Source: JADKAV01 sp963818505
GTDB lineage: Bacteria > Actinomycetota > Actinomycetes > S36-B12 > UBA10799
Reading direction: 5' to 3'
Length of the DNA stretch: 64,000 bases
Assembly (NCBI GenBank): GCA_963818505.1
Contig: CAWFSJ010000001.1
Location: 1,054,001 to 1,118,000, forward strand
Position numbers and translations under genes: made by a program. Shown piece by piece: positions 1-11,508 of this stretch. Position 1 is the stretch's first letter. Each line of letters begins with the position of its first letter. Below the pieces are notes generated by a model. That model made no database searches. It saw only the letters and a program-made list of their open reading frames with translations, and was not told the DNA's origin.

Positions 1-761
1 TGTCCGTCGGCCGCTGGTTGCTGCAGGTTGAGGCCCCGGCGCTGGCCGATGGTGAAGCCCACCGCGCCGTGGTGCGAGCCGACCTGCTCGCCGGTGGTCA
101 CATCGACGATCGGTCCGTCCTGCCCGCCGAGGCGCTCGGCCAGGAAACCGCGGGTGTCACCGTCGGGGATGAAGCAGATGTCGTGACTGTCGGGCTTGTC
201 TGCCACCAGCAGCCCGCGATCCGCGGCCTCTCGGCGAACCTCGGCCTTGACACTGTCTCCCAGCGGGAACAGCGACCCGGCCAACTGCTCGGCATCGAGC
301 ACTCCCAGGACGTAGGACTGGTCCTTGTCCGGGTCGATCGCCCGGTGCAGCTCAACCCCGTCCTCACCCTCGACCAGGCGTGCGTAATGACCGGTCCCGA
401 CCGCGTCGAAGCCCAGCGCCTGCGCCCGTTCAAGCACGGCGGCGAACTTGATGTGCTGGTTGCAGCTCACGCAGGGGTTCGGCGTGCGGCCTTGTGCGTA
501 TTCGTGCAGGAAGTCATCGAGAACCGTCTCCTGAAACCGCGCCGCGAAGTCCCAGACGTAGAACGCAATGCCGAGCAGGTCGGCTGCCCGTCGCGCGTCG
601 TGGACGTCTTCGAGAGTGCAGCAACCCCGGCCGCCGCCCGCGTACCTCTTCTCAGCAAGCGCGAGATGAACGCCGGTCACGTCGTAGCCCGCGTCGAGCA
701 GGCGGGCGGCAGCAACTGCGGAATCGACACCGCCGGACATTGCGGCCACTACCCGCTTCAC
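1..761 (-). CDS. mnmA: tRNA-specific 2-thiouridylase MnmA (3' part outside window)
   Basis: MnmA activates U34 of tRNA Lys/Glu/Gln with ATP and replaces O2 by sulfur. The visible 253 codons hold the PP-loop SGGVDS (residues 9-14), the catalytic Cys in NPC (C97) and the partner Cys in DICF (C196). The C-terminal beta-barrel part lies beyond the left edge. The GTG start at 761 overlaps the stop of the upstream cysteine desulfurase (GTGA), so the sulfur donor and the thiolase are translationally coupled. The same pair occurs as Rv3025c-Rv3024c in M. tuberculosis. Identity is clear; only completeness is unknown. Confidence 0.95.
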   Translation of the reverse strand, partial: MKRVVAAMSGGVDSAVAAARLLDAGYDVTGVHLALAEKRYAGGGRGCCTLEDVHDARRAADLLGIAFYVWDFAARFQETVLDDFLHEYAQGRTPNPCVSCNQHIKFAAVLERAQALGFDAVGTGHYARLVEGEDGVELHRAIDPDKDQSYVLGVLDAEQLAGSLFPLGDSVKAEVRREAADRGLLVADKPDSHDICFIPDGDTRGFLAERLGGQDGPIVDVTTGEQVGSHHGAVGFTIGQRRGLNLQQPAADG

Positions 762-1870
762 GACAGACTCCCGGCCCGCCGGGCCCGCTCTACGGCTGCA
801 GGCAGCGCAGCCGCGAGCGCGTCGACATCGGCGGCGGTGGAGTTCCACCCCAACGAGAACCGCAGAGACGAACTGGCCGCGGACACGTCGGCACCCATGG
901 CCAGCAGCACGTGGCTGGGCTGCGGTATGCCTGCCGTGCAGGCAGAGCCGGTCGACACCGCGATCCCGGCCGCGTCCAGAAGCATGAGCAGCGCGTCCCC
1001 GGGACAACCCGGGAAACTGAAATGGGCGTTGTTCGCCAGCCGGTGCACCGGATCGCCGTTGAGCACAGCGTCGGGGACCGCGGCGAAGACCGCGGCGATC
1101 AGGTCGTCGCGAAGTGGGGCCAGGTCGGGCTTCGGCGCGGCAAGGGCGGCCGCGAACCCGGCGATGCCGGCAGCGTCAACCGTTCCAGATCGAATGTCGC
1201 GCTCCTGGCCGCCACCGTGGACCAGCGCCTGGACGTGCACCGACCTGTCCAGGACCAGCGCTCCGACACCGACCGGTCCCCCGACCTTGTGCGCCGACAG
1301 GGCCACGGACTCGACGCCGTCAAGATCCATGTCGAGCTGCCCGAGAGCCTGCACGGCGTCGGTGTGCACCGGTACGCCGCGCGCGGCGCAGAGCGCGGCG
1401 ACTTCGGCGACCGGCTCAATGGTCCCGACCTCGTTGTTCGCGTACATCACCGCCACCAGCGCAACGTCGGGGCCGAGCATTTCTTCCAGAGCGTCCAGGT
1501 CCACCCGACCCAGTGCGTCGACCCCGATCCGCTCGACGGCGAAACCCTCGTCGGCCAAGGCGTCGGCGGGATCCAGGACCGCATGATGCTCCACGGCACT
1601 GACGAGGACACGCTGCTTGCCGCTGGCCCGGGCGATCCCCTTGACCCCCAGATTGTCAGCCTCGGTGCCACCGGAGGTGAAGACCACATCTGCCGGCTTG
1701 ACGGCCAGCAGCGACGCGATCAGCTCGCGCGACTCCTCCACGACTGCCCGAGCCTGTCGGCCGGCGGTGTGCAGACTGGATGGATTTCCCACGTGGTCCC
1801 ACTGCTCACGCATGGCCGCGAGCGCCTCAGGACGAAGCGCGGTGGTCGCGGCGTGGTCGAGGTAGTGCAC
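758..1870 (-). CDS. Cysteine desulfurase (IscS/NifS-like)
   Basis: This PLP enzyme removes sulfur from cysteine and passes it as a persulfide, here most likely to the coupled MnmA. The 370-aa class V fold shows the PLP lysine in SAHK (K195) and the mobile-loop cysteine in STGSACTAG (C311). The start chosen is GTG at 1870 (MHYLDHAATT), because a TACCAT box lies 6 nt upstream, which suggests a leaderless transcript. Longer versions would run into glgP. Its stop overlaps mnmA. No Fe-S scaffold genes are adjacent, which favours a role in tRNA thiolation over general Fe-S assembly. Confidence 0.93.
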   Translation of the reverse strand: MHYLDHAATTALRPEALAAMREQWDHVGNPSSLHTAGRQARAVVEESRELIASLLAVKPADVVFTSGGTEADNLGVKGIARASGKQRVLVSAVEHHAVLDPADALADEGFAVERIGVDALGRVDLDALEEMLGPDVALVAVMYANNEVGTIEPVAEVAALCAARGVPVHTDAVQALGQLDMDLDGVESVALSAHKVGGPVGVGALVLDRSVHVQALVHGGGQERDIRSGTVDAAGIAGFAAALAAPKPDLAPLRDDLIAAVFAAVPDAVLNGDPVHRLANNAHFSFPGCPGDALLMLLDAAGIAVSTGSACTAGIPQPSHVLLAMGADVSAASSSLRFSLGWNSTAADVDALAAALPAAVERARRAGSLS

Positions 1871-1876
1871 CTCAAC

Positions 1877-1882
1877 ATGGTA
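1877..1882 (-). promoter_or_regulatory. Putative -10 box for leaderless cysteine desulfurase-mnmA mRNA
   Basis: TACCAT lies in the 32-bp gap after glgP, with a 6-nt spacer to the GTG start. This is the TANNNT arrangement of leaderless actinobacterial promoters. No clear -35 was identified. Confidence 0.5.
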
Positions 1883-1902
1883 GGTGGGCCTTGCAGCCCG
1901 GC

Positions 1903-4353
<2,451 letters not shown>

Positions 4354-5431
4354 TGGTGACCTCCGTGGTGGTGGATCGAGACCTCAAGAAATCACCATAA
4401 ACCGTCTCCAGCGCGGCCACCTGCTGGCGTGCTGCAGGCAGCGACCCGGGATAGGTCCAGTGGATTCCGTCGCGCTGCCTGGCGAGCACCTGCTCACCGT
4501 CGATCGTGTCCTCCATCGAGAAGGGCTGGCTCTCGTCGTACAGGTCGACGTACTCGACACCGGGCACTGCAGATGCCGCCCTGGACAGCGCGGCGTTGAC
4601 GTCGGCGTAGACCGAGTTCCATGCAGGATCACGTGCGGTGGGTGGCCCCGACCAGAACACCCGCTGGGCACCTTCGGCGATGATGGCCCGCATCACGACC
4701 CGCGCCCTGCGCTCGTACTCCCTCTCCCACTCGGGCGTGCCAGGGGTCAACGTGCGTCCGCCGACCGTCATATCGTTGCGCTCGTTCCCGCCGATCAGCA
4801 CCACGACAGCGTCGGGCTGTTCGTCACGCATGATGGACCGCGCCCCGGCCTCCCAGTTGAAGAACGCGGGATTGGTCAGCCCTGTCCCGTTGCGCCACAC
4901 GGATTTGACCGTCGCTGTCTTCGAGTCCGCCAGCAGAGCCGACATCTGTTGGCCCACGAAAGTCGACAGGGAGTCGCCCATCACCAAGATCTTGAGCGGG
5001 TCGGCAGCGGTCGGGACAGTGGTGCTGGGCAGGGTCGGCGCAGTTGCGGGTTCGAGCACTGCTTGATCGTCGACCAGGGCCGCGCCGTCTGCCTCATCGG
5101 TCTGCTGACCCAGAAGACCCGCGAACGCCTGCTGGCCGGCATCGAGGTGCAACCAGCCCGCCACCGCGTCGATGGGGGTGGCGATCCCGACCATCACGGT
5201 ACGCAGGACTCCGGGGCGCATGCCGTTCGCATCGCGCAGGAAACCTCCGGAGTTGAACACAACAGCGATCAACAATGCGATGACCACGACCAGCCAGATA
5301 TGACCTGCTGGCATCCGCTTACCCTCGAACCCGTGCATGGCCGGGTGGTAACTGTCCGACCGGTTGCGCTTGGGGGCGGGCGGTTGGTCCACCTCGGGAG
5401 AGTCATGAATGACATCGGTCATGGCATTGTC

Positions 5432-6997
5432 CTAGAACTGGAAGTAGATGAAGGGGGCAACACCCTGCTGGCCCACGAGCGTGTCGATGACGATCAGGAA
5501 CACACCGAAAGCGATCCCCTGGGCCCAGTACGGCAGCCTTGCGAACTGCACCGCCATCCGGTCCCAGAACCGGGCCGGAGTCACCTGGGTACTCATGGCG
5601 ACCACTAGGGCGACCAAGACCGCTGGGGTGGCCAGTGTGACGGCCGTGGTCCAGCCCACCACCAGTCGGGACAGCACCGTGAGCGCCGTGCCCACGTCCG
5701 GGGAACGGAAGAACACCCAGGCCAGGCAGACGAAACCGAAGGTCGCCAGCCACATCACCGGCTTGGGGTAACGCGCCGTGATGACCGCATCGATGCGCGG
5801 CTTGGGCTTGACCATCACCGTGGTGGTCGTCAGATCGGCCGATCCGCCGGAGACCGGTTCGCCGGGGTCAGGGTCGCGCAGGTCGATCTGGGTCCCACCG
5901 CCGCGCAACTTGTTCACCCGTTCACGCGCCCAGCGCTCGAAGGCGAGTCCGCTGCCGTGCATCGTTCCCCAGATCACGAAAGTCCATGCGGCACCGTGCC
6001 ACAGACCACCCAGGATCATGGTGATCATCAGGTTGATCGTGGTGCGGCGCGGACCCTTCCGGCTGCCTCCCAGGGGGATGTAGAGGTAGTCACGCAACCA
6101 TCGGGACAACGTCATGTGCCAGCGGTGCCAGAACTCCTGCAGACTCAACGCGCGGTATGGCTGGTCGAAGTTCTGCGGGAACCAGAACCCCAGAAGCATG
6201 GCGACGCCGATCGCGATATCGGTGTATCCGGAGAAGTCGCAGTAGATCTGGGCGGCATAGCCGACGATCGCAAGGCCGGTGTCGACCGCTCCAAAGGCCT
6301 GGGGGCTGCCGAAGACCGGGTCCACGAGGTTCACCGCGAGGAAGTCGGCCAGCACGACCTTCTTGATCAGACCGCCACCGATGAGGAACAAGGCCGGCGC
6401 GGCAGGGATGTTGCGGGGACTTCGTGGTGTGGACAACTGCGGGATGAACTCCGTGGCCCGCACGATGGGTCCGGCCACCAGATGCGGGAAGAAGGACAGG
6501 TAAACCGCCGTGTCGATGGGTTTGGCCAGCGGCGCCTTCTCCCGATACACGTCCACGACGTAGCTGATCGCCTGAAATGTGAAGAACGAGATGCCCACCG
6601 GCAGAGCCAATTCCAGGACTTGCTGCTCCCCCTCGAGGCCGAACGCATTGACCAGGCTGTTGACGCTGTCCACGAAGAAGCCGAGGTATTTGAACACCCC
6701 CAGTAACGCCAGATTGACTGTCACAGCGGCGATCAGGACGGCCTTGCGACCGGGCTGGCCGCGCTCGAGCTTGGAGATGACTGTGGCAGCGGTCTGGTTG
6801 ACGATGATCGATGTGACCAGCAGGAACACCCAGCGCCAATCAGCCGCCGCGTAGAACGCGAGCGATGCGGCGAAGATGAAGGGCTTCCAATACTTGGGGG
6901 TAGGCATGAGCAGCCACGACGCAAGAAGCACCACGACGAAGAACGCCGCGAACTCGATCGTCGGGAAGACCACAGCAAACCCCAATGCACCGGACAA
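5432..6997 (-). CDS. MBOAT family O-acyltransferase (AlgI-like)
   Basis: A 521-aa polytopic membrane protein with about ten hydrophobic helices. Family hallmarks are SGYTDIAIG, the QEFWHRWHMTLSRWLRDYLY region and the catalytic-His segment GGLWHGAAWTF. AlgI-type MBOATs move acyl groups across the membrane for polysaccharide O-acetylation together with an SGNH partner, and such a partner is encoded directly downstream. The start is uncertain: TTG at 6997 gives the longest protein, and an in-frame GTG at 6973 is also possible. The upstream spacer is unusually repeat-rich. Confidence 0.9.
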   Translation of the reverse strand: MSGALGFAVVFPTIEFAAFFVVVLLASWLLMPTPKYWKPFIFAASLAFYAAADWRWVFLLVTSIIVNQTAATVISKLERGQPGRKAVLIAAVTVNLALLGVFKYLGFFVDSVNSLVNAFGLEGEQQVLELALPVGISFFTFQAISYVVDVYREKAPLAKPIDTAVYLSFFPHLVAGPIVRATEFIPQLSTPRSPRNIPAAPALFLIGGGLIKKVVLADFLAVNLVDPVFGSPQAFGAVDTGLAIVGYAAQIYCDFSGYTDIAIGVAMLLGFWFPQNFDQPYRALSLQEFWHRWHMTLSRWLRDYLYIPLGGSRKGPRRTTINLMITMILGGLWHGAAWTFVIWGTMHGSGLAFERWARERVNKLRGGGTQIDLRDPDPGEPVSGGSADLTTTTVMVKPKPRIDAVITARYPKPVMWLATFGFVCLAWVFFRSPDVGTALTVLSRLVVGWTTAVTLATPAVLVALVVAMSTQVTPARFWDRMAVQFARLPYWAQGIAFGVFLIVIDTLVGQQGVAPFIYFQF

Positions 6998-7120
6998 CTT
7001 TTAGGGCCACGCGATGGGGAAGAACTCGCGTGACTTACGCCCGAGGCTAACCCGCGGGTGCGACATTAACTCTGAGGCGGCATCGGCGGGTCGCGGATGT
7101 GGGGCTGGGCGGCGGGCACC

Positions 7121-7229
7121 CGCGCGAGGCCCAACCGGCACCGCGCGAGGCCCAACCGGCACCCGCGCGAGGCCCAACCGGCACCGCGCGAGGCCCAACC
7201 GGCACCGCGCGAGGCCCAACCGGCACCGC
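7121..7229. repeat. Tandem array, five 21-bp units
   Basis: Five head-to-tail units of CGCGCGAGGCCCAACCGGCAC (one with an extra C) run directly into the first 68-bp palindrome. Open frames across it only spell a short repeated peptide, so it is treated as non-coding. Confidence 0.9.
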
Positions 7230-7316
7230 GTTAGAGGTTGTGGTCCTGGTTAGCGAATCCACGCGTTGTTTCGCTAACCAGGACCACAACCTCTAACCAA
7301 CAGCACAACCTCTAAC
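7230..7316. repeat. Palindromic element A, copy 1 (68 bp plus an extra arm)
   Basis: Outer arms GTTAGAGGTTGTG / CACAACCTCTAAC enclose inner arms GGTTAGCGAA / TTCGCTAACC around an ACGCGT-centred loop. The palindrome spans 7230-7297. In this copy the 5-nt spacers also pair (GTCCT/AGGAC). A third outer arm follows after CAACAG, ending at 7316. GC-rich low-complexity sequence flanks it on both sides (to about 7400). Confidence 0.95.
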
Positions 7317-7404
7317 GCGGGCACCCGGGGCCGGCCGGGCGGCGGGCACCCGGGGCCGCGGCCGGGCGGGCCCGGGCGGGCGGCGGGCACCCCCGAACGC
7401 AGCG

Positions 7405-7440
7405 AACCCCGCCACCGAGCCGGGCCCGGATGGCGGGGTT
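7405..7440 (-). terminator. Hairpin terminator candidate after etfA
   Basis: A perfect 10-bp stem (AACCCCGCCA / TGGCGGGGTT) with a 16-nt GC-rich loop lies 14 bp past the etfA stop. There is no T-tract, as is common for actinobacterial hairpin terminators. Confidence 0.6.
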
Positions 7441-7454
7441 CACAGAACTGCGGA

Positions 7455-8408
7455 TCAGCCCTTGCGCTTGCCGATCTCGTCGGTCAGCTGCGGGACGACC
7501 TCGAACAGGTCGCCGACGACGCCGTAGTCCGCGAGTTCGAAGATCGGCGCCTCGGGGTCCTTGTTGACCACGATGATCGTCTTCGAGGTTTGCATCCCGG
7601 CGCGGTGCTGGATCGCCCCGGAGATGCCGTTGGCGATGTACAACTGAGGCGAGACGGTCTTACCGGTCTGTCCCACCTGGTACTGGTGGGGGTACCAGCC
7701 GGCGTCCGTGGCGGCACGCGAGGCGCCAACCGCTGCACCGAGGGAGTCGGCGAGCTTCTCGATGACCTCGAAGCCCTCCGGTCCACCTACGCCGCGGCCA
7801 CCGGAGACGACAACTGCGGCCTCGGTCAGCTCGGGGCGTGCACCCTTCTGCTCCTCGACGCGGTCCACAACCTTGGCGGCCGTGTCGGCGGCGCTCAAGG
7901 TCACGCTCACATCGGAGCGGGTGCCTGCGGCTGCTGCTGCCACCGGGGGGGTGGAGTTCGGGCGAACGGTGATGACCGGGGTGCCGGTCGTGACCTTGGA
8001 CGCCACGATGGTGGAGCCACCGAAGATCGACTGCGTGGCCACAAGTTCGGGCGACACGGCCACAGCGTCGGTAATGACGCCGCTGTTGGCCTTGACGGCC
8101 AACCTGCCGGCGATCTCCTTGCCTTCGGCGCTGGAGGTGATCAGCACCGCGGCGGGAGCCTTGTCCGCGACCAACTGCGCTAGCAGCTCGGCCTTCGGCG
8201 CGACCACATGCCCGGTCAGCTCCGGGGCGTCAGCCACGTAGATGTTCGCCGCGCCGTACTCGGCCAGCGTCGCGGCGGCGGAGTCGATGCCACCGCCCAC
8301 GAACACCGCGGACGGCTCGCCCAGGGAACGGGCCATGGTCAGCAGTTCCAGTGTTGTCTTCTTGACCGAGCCGTCGACGTGGTCGACCAGTACCAGGATT
8401 TCAGCCAT
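7455..8408 (-). CDS. etfA: Electron transfer flavoprotein alpha subunit
   Basis: This 317-aa subunit holds the FAD that accepts electrons from acyl-CoA dehydrogenases. The C-terminal FAD domain (about residues 190-310) shows SGGRGVGGPEGF, then QVGQTGKTVSPQLYIANGIS and IIVVNKDPEAPIFELADYG. It follows etfB by 13 bp in the usual order. The pair corresponds by position and content to fixB/fixA (Rv3028c-Rv3029c), which in M. tuberculosis also border the MGLP genes. A role in fatty-acid or branched acyl-CoA oxidation is expected. Confidence 0.96.
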   Translation of the reverse strand: MAEILVLVDHVDGSVKKTTLELLTMARSLGEPSAVFVGGGIDSAAATLAEYGAANIYVADAPELTGHVVAPKAELLAQLVADKAPAAVLITSSAEGKEIAGRLAVKANSGVITDAVAVSPELVATQSIFGGSTIVASKVTTGTPVITVRPNSTPPVAAAAAGTRSDVSVTLSAADTAAKVVDRVEEQKGARPELTEAAVVVSGGRGVGGPEGFEVIEKLADSLGAAVGASRAATDAGWYPHQYQVGQTGKTVSPQLYIANGISGAIQHRAGMQTSKTIIVVNKDPEAPIFELADYGVVGDLFEVVPQLTDEIGKRKG

Positions 8409-8421
8409 TGTCTCGTTCTCC

Positions 8422-9204
8422 CTAGATGAACTTCTGCTCGGACAGGTAGTCAGCGATCTTCACGCCGCCGTTGCCCTCGTCGGTGACGACGGTTCCGGCT
8501 GCGCGGGCGGGCGCCGCTGCGAACTCAGCGACCTCGCTCCATGCGGCTCCCAGGCCCACGGTTGCCGCCTCGATGCCGGCATCGGCCAGGCTGACGGTCT
8601 CGACCGGCTTCTTCTTCGCGGCCATGATGCCCTTGAACGAGGGGTAGCGCGGTTCGTTGATCTTCTCCACGACCGAGATCACCGCTGGGGTGCTGGCCTC
8701 GACCACGTCATAGCCGTAGTCGGTGAGCCTGTGGGCCTTGACGCTGCCGTCGCCGGGCGCCTCAACCTTGTTCGCGAACGTCAACTGGGCGACACCGAGA
8801 CGCTCGGCCACCATCGCGGGAACGACGCTCATGCGGGCATCGGTCGATTCGGATCCGAAGATGATCAGGTCGGCGCCGCGGCCCTCGAGGACCTTGGCGA
8901 TGGCCAGCGACGTCGCGATCGCGTCCGAACCGGCCAAACCGTCGTCCAGGATGTGGATGCCGGCGTCGGCGCCCATGCTCAGCGCCTTGCGGATCGTCTC
9001 GGTGGACTGCGCCGGCCCCATGGACAGTACGGTGACCTCACCGCTGGTGGCCTCGGCGATCTTCAATGCTTCCTCGACGGCGTACTCGTCGAGTTCGTTC
9101 ATGACACCGTCCACGGATTCCCGGTCAAGGGTCTTCGTGGTCGGGTCGAGCTTCTTCTCCGACCAGGTGTCGGGGACCTGCTTGACGCAGACGACGATCT
9201 TCAT
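8422..9204 (-). CDS. etfB: Electron transfer flavoprotein beta subunit
   Basis: This 260-aa subunit binds AMP and docks dehydrogenases. It starts MKIVVCVKQVPDT, has the conserved NELDEYAVEEALKI segment, and ends with the recognition region near its C-terminus. The ATG at 9204 is chosen because it gives the canonical N-terminus and has GAGGAGG upstream; longer in-frame starts add unrelated residues. It is transcribed divergently from the methyltransferase at 9365, with about 160 bp between them, and forms an operon with etfA. Confidence 0.95.
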   Translation of the reverse strand: MKIVVCVKQVPDTWSEKKLDPTTKTLDRESVDGVMNELDEYAVEEALKIAEATSGEVTVLSMGPAQSTETIRKALSMGADAGIHILDDGLAGSDAIATSLAIAKVLEGRGADLIIFGSESTDARMSVVPAMVAERLGVAQLTFANKVEAPGDGSVKAHRLTDYGYDVVEASTPAVISVVEKINEPRYPSFKGIMAAKKKPVETVSLADAGIEAATVGLGAAWSEVAEFAAAPARAAGTVVTDEGNGGVKIADYLSEQKFI

Positions 9205-9351
9205 GGGCGCGGTCGACCTCCTCGGGTGCGCGTTGCCGACAGCTGTCGCAATCGGCACTTGTTCCTATGTTACTCACGAGTAGTAAAGCCGCATTTCAGC
9301 CCCCCTCCGTCCCAGCCCCCTGCCACGCCCGTGCGGTGCAGGTAGGCCACG

Positions 9352-9357
9352 TAGCCT
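9352..9357 (+). promoter_or_regulatory. Putative -10 box of the MGLP-like operon (leaderless)
   Basis: TAGCCT sits 7 nt before the GTG start of the methyltransferase gene, placing the transcript start at or next to the start codon. Confidence 0.5.
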
Positions 9358-9364
9358 GAATCGT

Positions 9365-10072
9365 GTGACTGCTTCTCTGCCGCTGACCGGTGAACGCACC
9401 GTTCCCGGCGTAGCGCGCGAACAGTACTGGTTCGCCCGGCACGAGGTGGTCTACCGATGGTTGGCCCCGCGGTGCAGCGGCCAGACGGTGGTGGAGGCCG
9501 GTTCGGGCGAGGGGTACGGCGCCGCCGCACTGCAGGCCGCCGGTGCCCGGGTCATCGCCGTCGACTACGACGCAAGTGCCATCGAACACAGCGCGGCGAC
9601 CTATCGGCTGCCGCATGTGCGGGCCAACCTCGCCGACCTTCCGTTCTCCGCAGTGGACGCTGTGGTCAGCCTGCAGGTGATCGAACACCTGTGGGCCCTA
9701 CCCCAGTTCCTCAGCGAGGTCCGCCGGATGGCCGACTGGACCTGCCTGAGCACGCCCAACCGCCTGACCTTCTCACCGGGTTTGGGCCGCGGACAGAAAC
9801 CCACCAACCCCTTCCACGTCGAGGAGTTCGACGCCGATCAACTGCACGATCTGCTGCGACAAGCAGGCTTCACGCACATCGAGATGTTCGCAGTGCAGCA
9901 CGGCCCGCGTCTGCGAGCGCGTCCTGGTCTTATCGCCGAGCAGATCGATGCGGCGCTGTCCGGGTACTGGCCGGACGAACTCGAACGGTTCGTGTCCTCG
10001 GTGACGACCGACGACTTCCAGATCTCTGCGGCCAGTCCGGAATGCCTGGACCTCGTGGTGGTGGCGCGATGA
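9365..10072 (+). CDS. SAM-dependent methyltransferase, Rv3030-like
   Basis: A 235-aa class I methyltransferase. Motif I is VVEAGSGEGYGAAAL, followed by an acidic residue (VIAVDYD) and the post-motif VSLQVIEHLW. The gene overlaps the GH57 branching enzyme by 4 bp (ATGA), which in turn overlaps the GT4 gene. This order is the M. tuberculosis Rv3030-Rv3031-Rv3032 set implicated in methylglucose lipopolysaccharide (MGLP) synthesis. By that context it probably O-methylates glucose units of a cytosolic glucan. The position methylated cannot be read from sequence. Confidence 0.85.
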   Translation: MTASLPLTGERTVPGVAREQYWFARHEVVYRWLAPRCSGQTVVEAGSGEGYGAAALQAAGARVIAVDYDASAIEHSAATYRLPHVRANLADLPFSAVDAVVSLQVIEHLWALPQFLSEVRRMADWTCLSTPNRLTFSPGLGRGQKPTNPFHVEEFDADQLHDLLRQAGFTHIEMFAVQHGPRLRARPGLIAEQIDAALSGYWPDELERFVSSVTTDDFQISAASPECLDLVVVAR

Positions 10073-11508
10073 TCGGTCGCTTCGCGCTGGTGTTGCACAG
10101 CCACCTGCCCTGGCTGCGAGGCCATGGCACGTGGCCGGTGGGTGAGGAATGGCTCTACCAGGCGATCGCGTCGAGCTACGTGCCCGTTCTGGACGTGCTG
10201 GACCGCCTCGCCGGGCAAGGGGCTCGCGACCTGGTCACGATCGGCGTCACTCCAGTGCTGGCCGCCCAACTCGACGACCCGGGCGCCCTCGAGGACGCGA
10301 GCACCTGGGTCGCGGACTGGATGTGGCGAGCACAGGAACTGGGCCAGCGCGACCCGGTGGCCGGCGACCGCGAGGCCCGTCAGGCCAGCGCCACGCTGGA
10401 GGCGCTGCAGACCACCCACAAGGCCGGTTTCTCCGGCGCGTTCAGACGTTTGGCAGACGCAGGCGTTGTGGAGTTGCTGGCCGGGCCCGCCACACACCCG
10501 TTCCAGCCACTGCTGGAGGATCGGGTGGCGGACTTCGCCCTGCGGGCCGGGTTGGACGACCACTTCGTCCGATTCGGCCGGGCATCATCAGGGATCTGGG
10601 CGCCCGAATGCGGCTACCGTCCGGGCCTGGAAAGACTGTACGAGCGTCAAGGTGTGGGTCACTTCCTGATGGACGGACCGACGATGTTGCACGTCGGGCG
10701 TGCCACGAGCAGCGCGTGGACGGTCGGCGACTCCGACGTTGTGACTTTCGGGCGGGATCTGGATGTGACCTATCGCGTGTGGTCCCCACGTAAGGGCTAT
10801 CCGGGGCACCACGAGTACCGCGACTTCCACGTTGTGGACGATCTCGGCTTCCGCACCCGGCGCGTCACCTCGTCGGGGATCCACGGCACACGCAAGGCTG
10901 CCTACGACCCGACCGCAGCCGCCGCGGCCGTGGCCCGCGACGCCCAGGACTTCGTCGAGGTCGTCCGCCGTCGCCTGCTGGACCTACGCGACACCGTGGT
11001 CGACCCATTGGTGGTCGCTGCCTACGACACAGAACTGTTCGGCCACTGGTGGCACGAGGGGCCAGCCTGGCTGGAGGCGGTGTTGACACTTCTGCCACAA
11101 GCGGGCGTGGAGGTCACCACCCTGGCCCGCGCCGCCGAGCGGCCCGCCGGGCGCATCGATCCGCAGGAAGGTTCTTGGGGCACCGGCAAGGACTTCCACG
11201 TGTGGGCCGGACCCGCCGTGGAGTCGATGGTCGATGACAACGACGAACTCATGCGGCGATGGCTCAAGACCGCTGATCCGAGGGCTCGCGATGACCGTCA
11301 TCGGGATCTGGCCACACAAGGGCTTTTGGCCTTGTCCAGCGACTGGGCCTTCATGGTGAGCAAGGACAGCGCGGCTCAATATGCGACGACGCGCCACAAC
11401 GAGCACCACAAGCAGTTCCACCGGATCGCCGACGCCATCGAGACGGGCCGCCCGATCCCCACCGACGGCCAGAGGCCCTTCCCCCACATGGACCCAAGGC
11501 TGCTGTGA
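10069..11508 (+). CDS. GH57 1,4-alpha-glucan branching enzyme, Rv3031-like
   Basis: A 479-aa GH57 enzyme that forms alpha-1,6 branches by intramolecular transfer. It opens with LVLHSHLPW (GH57 motif 1), carries the nucleophile in WAPECGY (E180) and the acid/base in YDTELFGHWWHEG (D320), and has the C-terminal helical domain of the branching subgroup. The ATG at 10069 overlaps the upstream methyltransferase stop, and the 3' end overlaps the GT4 start. It complements rather than duplicates the GH13 GlgB at 21.3 kb, as in mycobacteria, where the GH57 enzyme is tied to MGLP. Confidence 0.92.
   Translation: MIGRFALVLHSHLPWLRGHGTWPVGEEWLYQAIASSYVPVLDVLDRLAGQGARDLVTIGVTPVLAAQLDDPGALEDASTWVADWMWRAQELGQRDPVAGDREARQASATLEALQTTHKAGFSGAFRRLADAGVVELLAGPATHPFQPLLEDRVADFALRAGLDDHFVRFGRASSGIWAPECGYRPGLERLYERQGVGHFLMDGPTMLHVGRATSSAWTVGDSDVVTFGRDLDVTYRVWSPRKGYPGHHEYRDFHVVDDLGFRTRRVTSSGIHGTRKAAYDPTAAAAAVARDAQDFVEVVRRRLLDLRDTVVDPLVVAAYDTELFGHWWHEGPAWLEAVLTLLPQAGVEVTTLARAAERPAGRIDPQEGSWGTGKDFHVWAGPAVESMVDDNDELMRRWLKTADPRARDDRHRDLATQGLLALSSDWAFMVSKDSAAQYATTRHNEHHKQFHRIADAIETGRPIPTDGQRPFPHMDPRLL

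Noticed and set aside
7121..7229. Possible CRISPR array
   Set aside because: Units are contiguous 21-bp repeats without spacers, and no cas genes are present.
7001..7296. Short frames encoding repeated peptides in the MBOAT-etfA spacer
   Set aside because: The repetition simply reflects the 21-bp DNA array and the palindrome; no start signal or family.
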